A DNA stretch of 36,907 nucleotides from Treponema saccharophilum DSM 2985 (GTDB lineage Bacteria; Spirochaetota; Spirochaetia; Treponematales; Treponemataceae): positions 1-36,907 of the forward strand of contig NZ_AGRW01000029.1 in the NCBI RefSeq assembly GCF_000255555.1, read 5' to 3'. The position numbers were made by a program, and so were the translations under genes. This document shows positions 8,151 to 15,435 of this stretch, piece by piece. The stretch's first letter is position 1; each line of letters begins with the position of its first letter. The notes under the pieces are model-generated. The model had not been told where the DNA came from. It made no database searches and worked only from the letters and a program-made list of their open reading frames with translations.

Positions 8151-8179
8151 CTGAACACGCGGTGCCGTTCGGATATACT
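8151..8179 (+). promoter_or_regulatory. Possible recQ promoter
   Basis: CTGAAC (8151-8156) and TATACT (8174-8179), 17-nt spacing. The -10 is good, the -35 poor. It would give a leader of about 50 nt before recQ, which has no strong Shine-Dalgarno. Confidence 0.45.
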
Positions 8180-8236
8180 AGGACATGTCCGGGATTTTTT
8201 CCGGGCGCATATGATTTTTGAGGATGAGATTTTGCG

Positions 8237-10111
8237 ATGGTTGATTGCGTTGGAAAAACACCGGAATTCGTTCTGAAGACCGTTTTCGGCTATTCGGGGT
8301 TCAGGCTGCAGCAGGAAGAGATAATTCGGAACGTGCTTGAGGGGCGGGACACGCTCGCCGTGATGCCGACGGGCGGGGGAAAATCGCTCTGCTACCAGAT
8401 TCCCGCGCTTATATTCGACGGGCTTACGGTCGTCGTCTCCCCGCTGATTTCCCTCATGCAGGACCAGGTCGCCGCCCTCCGCGCATGCGGAATCGACGCC
8501 GTTTTCCTGAATTCCGCCGTCGATTGGGCGCAGTACAGGGAATCGATGGATTCGATTCGGTTCGGCACGACGAAAATCGTCTATGTCTCGCCGGAAGGGC
8601 TTGCGACGCCGCGCATAAACGACCTCCTCCACGACGCGAACGTGCGCGTTCGCTGCGTGACGATTGACGAGGCGCATTGCGTGTCGCAGTGGGGGCACGA
8701 TTTCCGCCCCGATTATCTTGAGATTTCCGCGGTCAGGAAGCAGTTCAAGGACGCGGTTTTCCTCGCGCTCACGGCAACAGCGACGGATGTCGTCAGAAAC
8801 GACATCATACGGAATCTCGCCCTGAACAATCCTGCCGTGCTCCTTTCGAGTTTCGACCGGCCGAACATATTCCTCTCCGTGCAGCAGAAAAGGAAGGACG
8901 GGTTCGAGCAGATTGTCGAGTGCATAGAGCGGCACAAAGGAGAATGCGGGATAATCTACTGCTTTTCGAAGCGCGATGTCGATTCCCTCGCCGAGCGGTT
9001 GCGGGCGGAGGGGTATTCCGCGCTCAATTATCACGCGGGGCTTACGAACGAGGTGCGCGCGGAGAATCAGGAGAGGTTCATACGCGACGACGTGCAGATA
9101 ATGGTCGCGACGCTCGCGTTCGGGATGGGGATAAACAAGCCGGACGTGCGGTTCGTAATCCACCAGACGATGCCGAAATCGGTCGAGCAGTATTATCAGG
9201 AGGTCGGGCGCGCGGGAAGGGACGGGCTGCCGAGCGAGGCACTTCTCCTGTATTCGGGCGCGGATTTGTTCAAGATTCGGCTGCTGTTCGACGACAGCGC
9301 GGACAAGGATCGCTCGGAAAGGCTTCTGGCGGGGATGCGCACGTTCGTCACGTCGCAGGTTTGCCGCCGCCGAACGCTCCTGTCGTATTTCGGGGAATCG
9401 TATTCGGGCGAGAACGAATGCTGCTGCGACATCTGTACGACCGACTCCGTGATGGGAACGGCTCCCGTGCGCGATTTGACCGTGCCCGTGCAGAAGCTCA
9501 TGAGCTGCATCATACGGACGGGGAACAGGTTCGGGGCGAATTACGTCATTGACGTCCTCGTCGGCTCGAAAAACAAAAAAATCGTCGAACGCGGGCACGA
9601 CGGGCTTCCCGTGTTCGGGATTGGGACGGAATTCGACGCGGACGGATGGAAAATGCTCGTCGATGCGCTTATCGACAGGGACATGCTCGTGCGGACGGGC
9701 GAGTATTCGATTCTGAGCATGACGAGGGACGGCCTTTCCGCGCTGAGGAACCGCGACAAAATCGAGTTCGCGTTCCGCCTTGAGCCGTCGTCCCCGAATT
9801 CCGGAAGCCGCCAGCCGTCGTTCGAGTCGTTCCCCAAAAGCGGGAAGAAGCAGGCGGTTCTCCACAAAAAGCCCGTCGCCGATTTCGGAGACAACGAGGA
9901 TGCCGCGCGTGTGTTCGACGAGCTGAAGAAATGGCGCAAGCAGAAGGCGCAGGAGGAATCCGTCCCGCCGTACATAATCTGCAACGACAGGACGCTGCTC
10001 GACATCGCGTGGAAGATGCCGCATACCCGCGAGGAGCTTCTCGGCTGCTACGGCGTCGGGGAAAGCAAGGCGGAGCGGTACGGCGCGGAGATTCTGGGCG
10101 TCGTCGGCTGA
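8237..10111 (+). CDS. recQ: ATP-dependent DNA helicase RecQ
   Basis: 624 aa, the usual size for bacterial RecQ. SF2 helicase motifs in order: motif 0 FRLQQEEII, Walker A MPTGGGKS (43-50), DEAHCVSQWGHDFRPDY with the DEAH box at 144-147, LTATAT, then YCFSKRDVDSLAERL, and motif VI HQTMPKSVEQYYQEVGRAGRDG. The zinc-binding RQC region has cysteines at C-RRRTLLSYFG and ENECCCDIC. A C-terminal HRDC-like domain (about 555-624, FDELKKWRKQKAQ ... LLGCYGVGESKAERYG) is present. RecQ unwinds 3'-5' for recombination and fork repair. It is divergent from tRNA-Leu and is followed after 16 nt by the promoter of the next gene. Confidence 0.97.
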   Translation: MVDCVGKTPEFVLKTVFGYSGFRLQQEEIIRNVLEGRDTLAVMPTGGGKSLCYQIPALIFDGLTVVVSPLISLMQDQVAALRACGIDAVFLNSAVDWAQYRESMDSIRFGTTKIVYVSPEGLATPRINDLLHDANVRVRCVTIDEAHCVSQWGHDFRPDYLEISAVRKQFKDAVFLALTATATDVVRNDIIRNLALNNPAVLLSSFDRPNIFLSVQQKRKDGFEQIVECIERHKGECGIIYCFSKRDVDSLAERLRAEGYSALNYHAGLTNEVRAENQERFIRDDVQIMVATLAFGMGINKPDVRFVIHQTMPKSVEQYYQEVGRAGRDGLPSEALLLYSGADLFKIRLLFDDSADKDRSERLLAGMRTFVTSQVCRRRTLLSYFGESYSGENECCCDICTTDSVMGTAPVRDLTVPVQKLMSCIIRTGNRFGANYVIDVLVGSKNKKIVERGHDGLPVFGIGTEFDADGWKMLVDALIDRDMLVRTGEYSILSMTRDGLSALRNRDKIEFAFRLEPSSPNSGSRQPSFESFPKSGKKQAVLHKKPVADFGDNEDAARVFDELKKWRKQKAQEESVPPYIICNDRTLLDIAWKMPHTREELLGCYGVGESKAERYGAEILGVVG

Positions 10112-10126
10112 ATCCGCTCTTTTCCG

Positions 10127-10155
10127 TTGCCGAACTCGCCCATTGTTTGTAAATT
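10127..10155 (+). promoter_or_regulatory. Promoter giving an apparently leaderless transcript of the 10163 gene
   Basis: TTGCCG (10127-10132), 17-nt spacer, TAAATT (10150-10155). Only 7 nt separate the -10 box from ATG 10163, so transcription should begin at or next to the A of the start codon. There is no Shine-Dalgarno. Confidence 0.65.
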
Positions 10156-10162
10156 CCTTCCC

Positions 10163-11878
10163 ATGAATATGATGGAAAACGAAAAGGGCGCCGGCGTGGC
10201 TGTCATTTCGAGCGGAATCGATGCCGATTCGTTCGGGAAGATACGCATGGCGGGGTTGATGGAGAGCAAGGGGCTTGTCGTGACGGTTGACGGCGGGAAA
10301 GCCGTTTCTTGTTCCGGATGGGGATTTGCGGGAACGGCCGTCATTGATGGAACCGTGTGGTTTTGCGGCGACGTTCCGTTCGTTTTCCGCGCGCTTGACG
10401 AGATTCTCGGCGGCGGGTGCGGGGGCTGGGACAAAAAGAAAGCCGCGCTCGCCGCAGTCGCCGCGCTTTCCGCGTCTTTTTCCGGGGAGGCCGGCGGATT
10501 TCCCGTGGGGAACACGGGCGGCTGCGGAATCCTCGTTTCCGACGACTGCACGCGCGTCCTCCTTCTTCCGGGCGACGTGTGCGAATTCTGCGCCGTCAAT
10601 TCCGGAGCGTACGCGAAAAAGCAGGGATTTTTCATCTACAAGGGGCTTGGCGCGGCGGAGCAGTCCCTTTTCACCCGCGCCGTAATCGCGTACCGCGCGC
10701 TTTCAGGAACCTTCCCCTATGCCGCGGACGACGATTCCGTGCGCCAGACCGATATCCTCGACAGGAATTTCGTCCCGCTCTCGCATAAAGTGAACGGAAT
10801 CGCCGGCGCGCTTTCTTCGGCGGTTGATGCCGGGCTTTCCATCCCGCTTTCGTTCGAGCCGATTCCGGGGGAGCGGCGCTACAGGAACGACAGGGCGGAG
10901 AAAATACGGGCGGAGATAATCGCGCGCGCGTCCGCGTTCGATTTGGATTCGTTCCGCGCGGAGCTGTTCGCTTCGGAGCGGAAGCCGGAGCTTTCCGACG
11001 ATGAATTCCGGGCGAGGGAGGAGAATGAGAGCCGTTCGAGAAGACGGCGGATTTCGTTCTCGCGTTTTTTCCGCAGGAACAGGGCGAGGATTTTCGGGAC
11101 TGCGGTTGCCGCTGTCGTCGCTGCATTCGCGGCGGGCAGCTTTGTCGAGTCGAACGGCAGGCTCGCGACTTCCCGCGGGCTTTCTTCCGCCGAGACCGCG
11201 CATGTGTTCTACTCGTTCGCGCACAAGGCGGACGTCCCGAATCTGTCCGAGATTGCGAAGGGGCGGAAAATGAAGGATTTCATCCAGATAATCACCGGCT
11301 TCTACGTCAACGGAAAGGAGCGCGAGAGCTTCAACGCGTCCGACAAGACCGTATCGCCCGAGGAATGGGTTTTCTTCAAGCCGTCGACGACGTTCTGGAT
11401 GTACGGAATCACGAACCTGCGCATCGACGGGAATCCCGTTCCGAGCCGCGCCGATTTCCCGAGGCGGAGCGAGCGGCGGGAGCCTGTGCGCGAGGAGAAC
11501 GGGAAAATGCTCAAGAAGGGCGACGTTTCGGCGCACGCGGCGGAGTATTTCTTCATAACGATGGACGCGTCGCGGATAAACGTCGAGCGAGTTTCCGAGA
11601 CCGTGTCGCTTGAATGGAACGGCTCCCGCTGGATTGTCCGCGCCCTTGAGCCGAGCGGGGGGAAAAACGCCTCCTCGTCTGTCCGAATCAAGGAATTCGC
11701 TTCGGAATACCAGGCGGCGCTCGATTCCGCGCACGGAGATGTCCGCGCCGCGGCCGCTTCCCTTCGGGAAAAATACCCGTGGCTTCCTTCCGAAACCGAC
11801 ATGGAAAGCGGCGCGCGCGACCTTGTCGAATCGTATGGAAGCACGGCTGCGGAATCATTCCTTTCCGGAGCGCGCTGA
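10163..11878 (+). CDS. Single-pass membrane protein with a degenerate Ser/Thr-kinase-like cytoplasmic domain
   Basis: 571 aa from ATG 10163 (no Shine-Dalgarno; promoter placement supports this start). I do not recognise a named family. Residues 1-235 show kinase C-lobe echoes: GILVSDDCTRVLLLPGDV (122-139) sits where catalytic-loop/DFG sequence would be, with LPG in place of DFG, and LFTRAVIAYRALSGTFPY (169-186) resembles the helix-F region (SLGVILYELLTGRPPF type). Catalytic Lys, HRD and DFG are not seen. A charged juxtamembrane stretch (RSRRRR, about 291-296) precedes one TM helix at about 310-328 (GTAVAAVVAAFAAG), leaving roughly 240 residues outside. This is the layout of PknB-type receptor kinases, so a transmembrane pseudokinase is my inference; a treponemal protein of unrelated fold is the alternative. 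Confidence 0.8.
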   Translation: MNMMENEKGAGVAVISSGIDADSFGKIRMAGLMESKGLVVTVDGGKAVSCSGWGFAGTAVIDGTVWFCGDVPFVFRALDEILGGGCGGWDKKKAALAAVAALSASFSGEAGGFPVGNTGGCGILVSDDCTRVLLLPGDVCEFCAVNSGAYAKKQGFFIYKGLGAAEQSLFTRAVIAYRALSGTFPYAADDDSVRQTDILDRNFVPLSHKVNGIAGALSSAVDAGLSIPLSFEPIPGERRYRNDRAEKIRAEIIARASAFDLDSFRAELFASERKPELSDDEFRAREENESRSRRRRISFSRFFRRNRARIFGTAVAAVVAAFAAGSFVESNGRLATSRGLSSAETAHVFYSFAHKADVPNLSEIAKGRKMKDFIQIITGFYVNGKERESFNASDKTVSPEEWVFFKPSTTFWMYGITNLRIDGNPVPSRADFPRRSERREPVREENGKMLKKGDVSAHAAEYFFITMDASRINVERVSETVSLEWNGSRWIVRALEPSGGKNASSSVRIKEFASEYQAALDSAHGDVRAAAASLREKYPWLPSETDMESGARDLVESYGSTAAESFLSGAR

Positions 11879-11922
11879 GCGGTCTTTCCTGTTCTGTCCT
11901 TCGCTTCTCCGTTCCATTTTAA

Positions 11923-11947
11923 ATGACAAAAATTAAAAAAATGTCAT
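11923..11947. promoter_or_regulatory. Inverted repeat abutting the carboxyltransferase promoter (candidate operator)
   Basis: ATGACA (11923-11928) and TGTCAT (11942-11947) are exact inverted copies 13 nt apart in an A-rich stretch. The right half ends one base before the -35 box. Confidence 0.5.
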
Positions 11948-11948
11948 C

Positions 11949-11977
11949 TTGACGAAAATATGCGTAGTGTTTAGACT
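11949..11977 (+). promoter_or_regulatory. Promoter of the carboxyltransferase gene
   Basis: TTGACG (11949-11954), 17-nt spacer, TAGACT (11972-11977). The predicted start near 11984 gives a 5' leader of about 105 nt that contains two CGGTTACRAA words (12004, 12055) before the Shine-Dalgarno. Confidence 0.65.
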
Positions 11978-12089
11978 TTTTTTCGATGTTGTGCCAGTAA
12001 AACCGGTTACAAATCCGGAATCGGCACTGATTTTCAGAAAAGAAACGTTTCAAACGGTTACGAAAAACCGCCGTTATGGAGGAATTCTA

Positions 12090-13616
12090 ATGGAATACAA
12101 TCTTGAGAAGCAGCACGCCAAGGGAAAACTGCACGCCATCGAGCGCATAAACGCGATTCTCGATGAGGGAAGTTTCATGGAGATTTACTCCGCTGCCCGC
12201 CATCAGTGCACCGCGTTCGGCATGGACAAGAAGGAGCTGCCGTATGACGGCGTCATAACAGGATTCGGCACGGTGAACGGACGCAAGGTCGCAATCTACT
12301 CGCAGGATTTTACGGTTCAGGGCGGAAGCTTGGGAAAAGTGCACGGGCAGAAGATTGCCGAGGTCATCGCGAAGGCAATCGAGATGAAGTGCCCTGTCAT
12401 CGGCGTGAACGATTCGGGCGGGGCGAGAATTCCCGAGGGCGTTGACGCGCTCTGCGGTTACGGCGACATCTTCTACCAGAACGTCCGCGCGTCGGGCGTC
12501 ATTCCGCAGATTTCGATTATCGCAGGCCCGTGCGCGGGCGGCGCCGTCTATTCTCCGGGGCTTACCGATTTCATCTTCACCATCGACAAGATTTCGCAGA
12601 TGTTCATCACCGGCCCGAAAGTCGTCAAGCAGGTTATGTTCATGGACATCTCCGAGGAGGATTTGGGAGGCGCTGCCATCCATTCGCAGAAGTCAGGCGT
12701 CGCGCACTGGAGATGCGAGGACGAGAAATCGTGCTACGAGAACGTCAGGAAGCTCCTCGACTACATCCCTCATTTCTACGGCGACAGGGTTCCGTTCGAG
12801 CCGAAGATGAAGAAAGGGCTTTTCTCTTCGAAGGAGGAGCCTGTCTTCAGTTTCGACGTGGCCAAGCTCGAGGCGATAAAGTCCGTTCTTCCTGAGGACA
12901 CGAAGAAGGGCTACGACATAAAGGAAGTCATTTCCGACGTCGTCGATGACGGCTCGTTCTTCGAGTCGGAGGCGGAATTCGCGGGCAACGCCGTCGTAGG
13001 GTTCGCCAAAATCGAGGGCAAGACGGTCGGAATCGTCGCGAACAATCCTGGCTTCTTCGGAGGCCTGCTGAACACGGACGCCAGCGACAAGATTGCGCGC
13101 CATGTCCGCTACTGCGACTGCTACGATATCCCGCTCCTCACGTTCGTCGATGTTCCCGGGTTCCTTCCCGGTCCGCAGGAAGAGCAGAAGGGAATCATCC
13201 GCCACGGCGCGAAGGTCCTCTACGCATACAGCGAGGCGAGCGTTCCCAAAGTGACCGTCATCACGAGAAAGGCGTACGGCGGCGCATACATCGCGATGTG
13301 CTCGAAGCATCTCGGCGCGGATTTCGTCTACGCGTGGCCGAAGGCCGAGATTGCCGTCATGGGCGCCGAGGGTGCGACCGGAATCCTTTTCGCGAAGGAG
13401 ATGAAGGACCCCGCGAACGCCGCTCTCGTCGAGCAGAAAAAAGCGGAGTACGCGGCGACGTTCATGACGCCGACAATCGCAGCGCAGCGCGACTACATCA
13501 GCGCCGTCATCAATCCCGAGGAGACGAGAAACCGCGTCGCGCAGAGCTTCCGCCTTCTCGAAGGAAAAACAAGCAGCGACAAAATCAGCAAGAAACACGG
13601 CAATATCCCGCTCTGA
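12090..13616 (+). CDS. Biotin-dependent acyl-CoA carboxyltransferase subunit (MmdA/PccB type)
   Basis: 508 aa from the ATG preceded by GGAGGAATTCTA; the frame is open upstream but the family begins close to this Met. N-terminal carboxyltransferase half: QDFTVQGGSLGKVHGQKI, VNDSGGARIPEG and AGPCAGGAVYSPG (oxyanion-hole Gly-Gly). C-terminal half: NNPGFFGGLLNTDASDKIARHVRYCD, FVDVPGFLPGPQEE and TRKAYGGAYIAM. This is the pattern of methylmalonyl-CoA decarboxylase alpha / propionyl-CoA carboxylase beta subunits, which move carboxylate between carboxybiotin and an acyl-CoA. No biotin carrier, biotin carboxylase or Na+-pumping subunit is next to it, so decarboxylase and carboxylase roles cannot be separated here. 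Confidence 0.92.
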   Translation: MEYNLEKQHAKGKLHAIERINAILDEGSFMEIYSAARHQCTAFGMDKKELPYDGVITGFGTVNGRKVAIYSQDFTVQGGSLGKVHGQKIAEVIAKAIEMKCPVIGVNDSGGARIPEGVDALCGYGDIFYQNVRASGVIPQISIIAGPCAGGAVYSPGLTDFIFTIDKISQMFITGPKVVKQVMFMDISEEDLGGAAIHSQKSGVAHWRCEDEKSCYENVRKLLDYIPHFYGDRVPFEPKMKKGLFSSKEEPVFSFDVAKLEAIKSVLPEDTKKGYDIKEVISDVVDDGSFFESEAEFAGNAVVGFAKIEGKTVGIVANNPGFFGGLLNTDASDKIARHVRYCDCYDIPLLTFVDVPGFLPGPQEEQKGIIRHGAKVLYAYSEASVPKVTVITRKAYGGAYIAMCSKHLGADFVYAWPKAEIAVMGAEGATGILFAKEMKDPANAALVEQKKAEYAATFMTPTIAAQRDYISAVINPEETRNRVAQSFRLLEGKTSSDKISKKHGNIPL

Positions 13617-13664
13617 TTCCGACTTTCTGTCGGAATCAGAGCCACGGAACTCGTTGAGTTCCGT
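13610..13664. repeat. Two adjacent perfect hairpins overlapping the carboxyltransferase stop codon
   Basis: Hairpin 1: 14-bp arms 13610-13623 and 13629-13642, loop TTTCT; the TGA stop (13614-13616) lies in its left arm. Hairpin 2: 9-bp arms 13644-13652 and 13656-13664, loop GTT. Neither is followed by a T tract, so they are not ordinary terminators; they look like REP-type elements or 3' mRNA stabilisers. Confidence 0.85.
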
Positions 13665-13704
13665 CCTCGCAGTGTGCGCACGTCCGTGTGCGCTGATAGA
13701 TGGG

Positions 13705-13728
13705 ACGCGGCAGTGATGCCGCGTTTTT
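13705..13728 (+). terminator. Rho-independent terminator downstream of the carboxyltransferase
   Basis: ACGCGGCA (13705-13712) pairs with TGCCGCGT (13717-13724) around GTGA, followed by TTTTTGTTTTT. Confidence 0.85.
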
Positions 13729-13825
13729 GTTTTTGGCACTGTCCTGGTTTTTGATTGATGCATGGTTTCCCGTGCCATTCAAAAACATGATTTCACAAGC
13801 AGGCGCGCTTCAAATAAAATCAGCC

Positions 13826-13834
13826 TTATCCACA
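13826..13834. other. Perfect DnaA-box sequence TTATCCACA
   Basis: Exact match to the DnaA-box consensus, just left of the GAGGAAA array. A near match in the opposite orientation (TTATCCACT on the minus strand) is at 13907-13915 on the other side of the array. The two flanks share CAG-CTTATCCAC, so they can also pair as a stem. No dnaA or dnaN gene is in the window. Confidence 0.5.
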
Positions 13835-13840
13835 GGCAGA

Positions 13841-13896
13841 GAGGAAAGAGGAAAGAGGAAAGAGGAAAGAGGAAAGAGAAAAGAGAAAAGAGAAAG
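13841..13896. repeat. Tandem 7-nt repeat (GAGGAAA)5 plus three variant units
   Basis: Five exact GAGGAAA units (13841-13875) are followed by GAGAAAA twice and GAGAAAG once. The 56-nt tract is all purine on the plus strand. The unit length is not a multiple of three and the tract lies between convergent genes, outside any coding region. The rest of the gap 13617-14008 holds the hairpins and terminators listed separately. Confidence 0.9.
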
Positions 13897-13942
13897 TTCC
13901 ACGGACAGTGGATAAGCTGTTCCGTCGGTGGCTGTTTGCCGG

Positions 13943-13974
13943 AAAAAAAGACGGAACCCCGATGGAGTCCCGTC
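13943..13974 (-). terminator. Rho-independent terminator of the DUF1015 gene
   Basis: On the minus strand GACGGGACTCC pairs with GGGGTTCCGTC (13974-13950, two G-U pairs, 3-nt loop) and is followed by seven T (13949-13943). Confidence 0.8.
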
Positions 13975-14008
13975 ATCATGTGCGGCGCGCGCCGCAAGCT
14001 GAGGATGT

Positions 14009-15328
14009 TTAGAAGAGGCGGCGGGCTTCGACGTAGAATCGCTTCTCGCTTGCCTCGCCCATGCTGAACGACTTCCTCGGAAGGACGCCGCGGTTCGCGA
14101 TTGTCTGGAAGAACGAGTCCTTCGCAATCGGGGGGAGGAGGATTGCCGTCGCGTTTTCCTTCTTTCCGAGGAGGACGGTGTCTTCCGTTCCGTGGATGTA
14201 GTCGATGTCCTCCTTTTTTCCGCTGTCCCCGGCGATGAATTCGTCGAGCGCGGGCTGGAGCGCGGCAATCGCGAGGTCCGTGATTTCCGTCTCAAGCGCG
14301 GTGAACGACGTTTTCCCGCCTTCCGTGCGGATAAAGCCGAACCGCGCGCCGGCAGCTGTCTTGTCGCCGATGAATCCGGCAAGCTTTTCCGCCGAATCGA
14401 AGCCGAGCATTTTTCCGCCGAGCTTTTCCGCCGTGAACGAAATGAGCTTTTCCGGATTGTGGTTGAACACGACGCGGTGGATCGGCTCGAACGTCAGCCC
14501 CTCGTCGTAAATGTTGACGATTTCGACGAGCGCGAACCGGACGGGGCTTGCCTCGCGTTCGGAATCCGAGAGCGTCTTTTTGTGCTCGTCCCAGACGGCC
14601 TTTGCCGTCGCGAGCGAGTGGTTCCCGTCGCCGACCGCGAAGAGGAACGTGTTCCCGTCGGAATCGGTGTTCTCGTCCTTTATTTTCTCAAGCGCGTCGG
14701 AAATACGCTTTATCGCGCGGTCGCTTTTGACTTTCCAGCCGGTGATTTTTCCGCCGCCGAGCATCAGCTCCCCGTCGTATGCCTTTTCCCCGTCGAGCTT
14801 GGCGATTTTTCCTGTCTCCTCGACGAGCGCGCGCTCCTTGTCGTTCGCGAGGAGCATTATGTGCGGAAGCTCAAGCTGCGCGCCGTTCCTGATTCTCATC
14901 CTCGGGGGAATCCGTTCCGGAACGGTCGCCTCCGTCGCGCGGATGAACGCCTTCGAGCCGGGTTTCCACTCGTACTTGTCGAGGTCGATCGCGACGACAA
15001 GACCTTTCCTCATGCGCCCGTATTCCGTCGTGCGCTCGACGTAGACCGCCATCTCCTCCGCGCTGAACAGGCCGCTTTTGAGGTATTCGCCCATCGTACG
15101 CTGAATCGACTCGATGCGTTTTTCCTTGTCCGCCTCGTTCAGGTAGACTTCCGGATAGATGAGGTTGAGCGTCGACGGCTTTCCCTCCGCTGCCGCGGCT
15201 GCTTTTTTCCAATATTCCCTGTCTTGCGTGTATTGGTCGCACGCGATGACGGACCACGTTCCGAGGCTGATTCCTTTCGGAAGCAGAATCTCGGGGATTT
15301 GAACTCCGAATCGGCTGAATGTTTTCAT
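14009..15328 (-). CDS. DUF1015 family protein
   Basis: 439 aa. The opening GVQIPEILLPKGISLGTWSVIACDQYTQDREYW and the central FLFAVGDGNHSLATAKAVWDEHK fit the DUF1015 family (COG4198), cytosolic proteins that are widespread in spirochaetes, clostridia and archaea; the GDGNHS segment corresponds to the conserved GHHR-like site of the family. Some distant relatives are ParB-like serine kinases, but no activity can be assigned here. The ATG has no Shine-Dalgarno; a promoter ends 9 nt upstream. It has its own terminator and is divergent from rpoN, with a 107-nt gap shared by both promoters. Confidence 0.88.
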   Translation of the reverse strand: MKTFSRFGVQIPEILLPKGISLGTWSVIACDQYTQDREYWKKAAAAAEGKPSTLNLIYPEVYLNEADKEKRIESIQRTMGEYLKSGLFSAEEMAVYVERTTEYGRMRKGLVVAIDLDKYEWKPGSKAFIRATEATVPERIPPRMRIRNGAQLELPHIMLLANDKERALVEETGKIAKLDGEKAYDGELMLGGGKITGWKVKSDRAIKRISDALEKIKDENTDSDGNTFLFAVGDGNHSLATAKAVWDEHKKTLSDSEREASPVRFALVEIVNIYDEGLTFEPIHRVVFNHNPEKLISFTAEKLGGKMLGFDSAEKLAGFIGDKTAAGARFGFIRTEGGKTSFTALETEITDLAIAALQPALDEFIAGDSGKKEDIDYIHGTEDTVLLGKKENATAILLPPIAKDSFFQTIANRGVLPRKSFSMGEASEKRFYVEARRLF

Positions 15329-15337
15329 AATGGCACG

Positions 15338-15366
15338 ATTCTACAAAAAAAATCGCTCCCCGTGAA
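15338..15366 (-). promoter_or_regulatory. Promoter of the DUF1015 gene, near-leaderless
   Basis: Minus strand: TTCACG (15366-15361), 17-nt spacer including eight T, TAGAAT (15343-15338). The -10 box is 9 nt from ATG 15328, so the leader would be about 2-3 nt. Confidence 0.6.
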
Positions 15367-15400
15367 TCTGAGAATGGCGGCAGCCCGCGTTTTTGCCTGC

Positions 15401-15429
15401 GGGACGGCACATGCGAAAGATGGTATACT
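15401..15429 (+). promoter_or_regulatory. Probable rpoN promoter, leaderless
   Basis: A strong TATACT (15424-15429) lies 6 nt before ATG 15436. The -35 at 17-nt spacing is GGGACG, keeping only the central GAC. No Shine-Dalgarno precedes the start. Confidence 0.5.
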
Positions 15430-15435
15430 GTCCCC

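Noticed and set aside
8078..10024. 648-aa open frame antisense to recQ
   Set aside because: Arg/His-rich shadow of a GC-rich gene with all RecQ motifs on the other strand; no RBS.
10703..11734. 343-aa frame opposite the pseudokinase gene
   Set aside because: Shadow frame without domain or RBS.
12693..13778. 361-aa frame opposite the carboxyltransferase
   Set aside because: Shadow; carboxyltransferase motifs are unambiguous on the plus strand.
13762..14067. Frames through the GAGGAAA array (for example 101 aa)
   Set aside because: KREERGKRK-type low-complexity reading of the repeat between two terminators.
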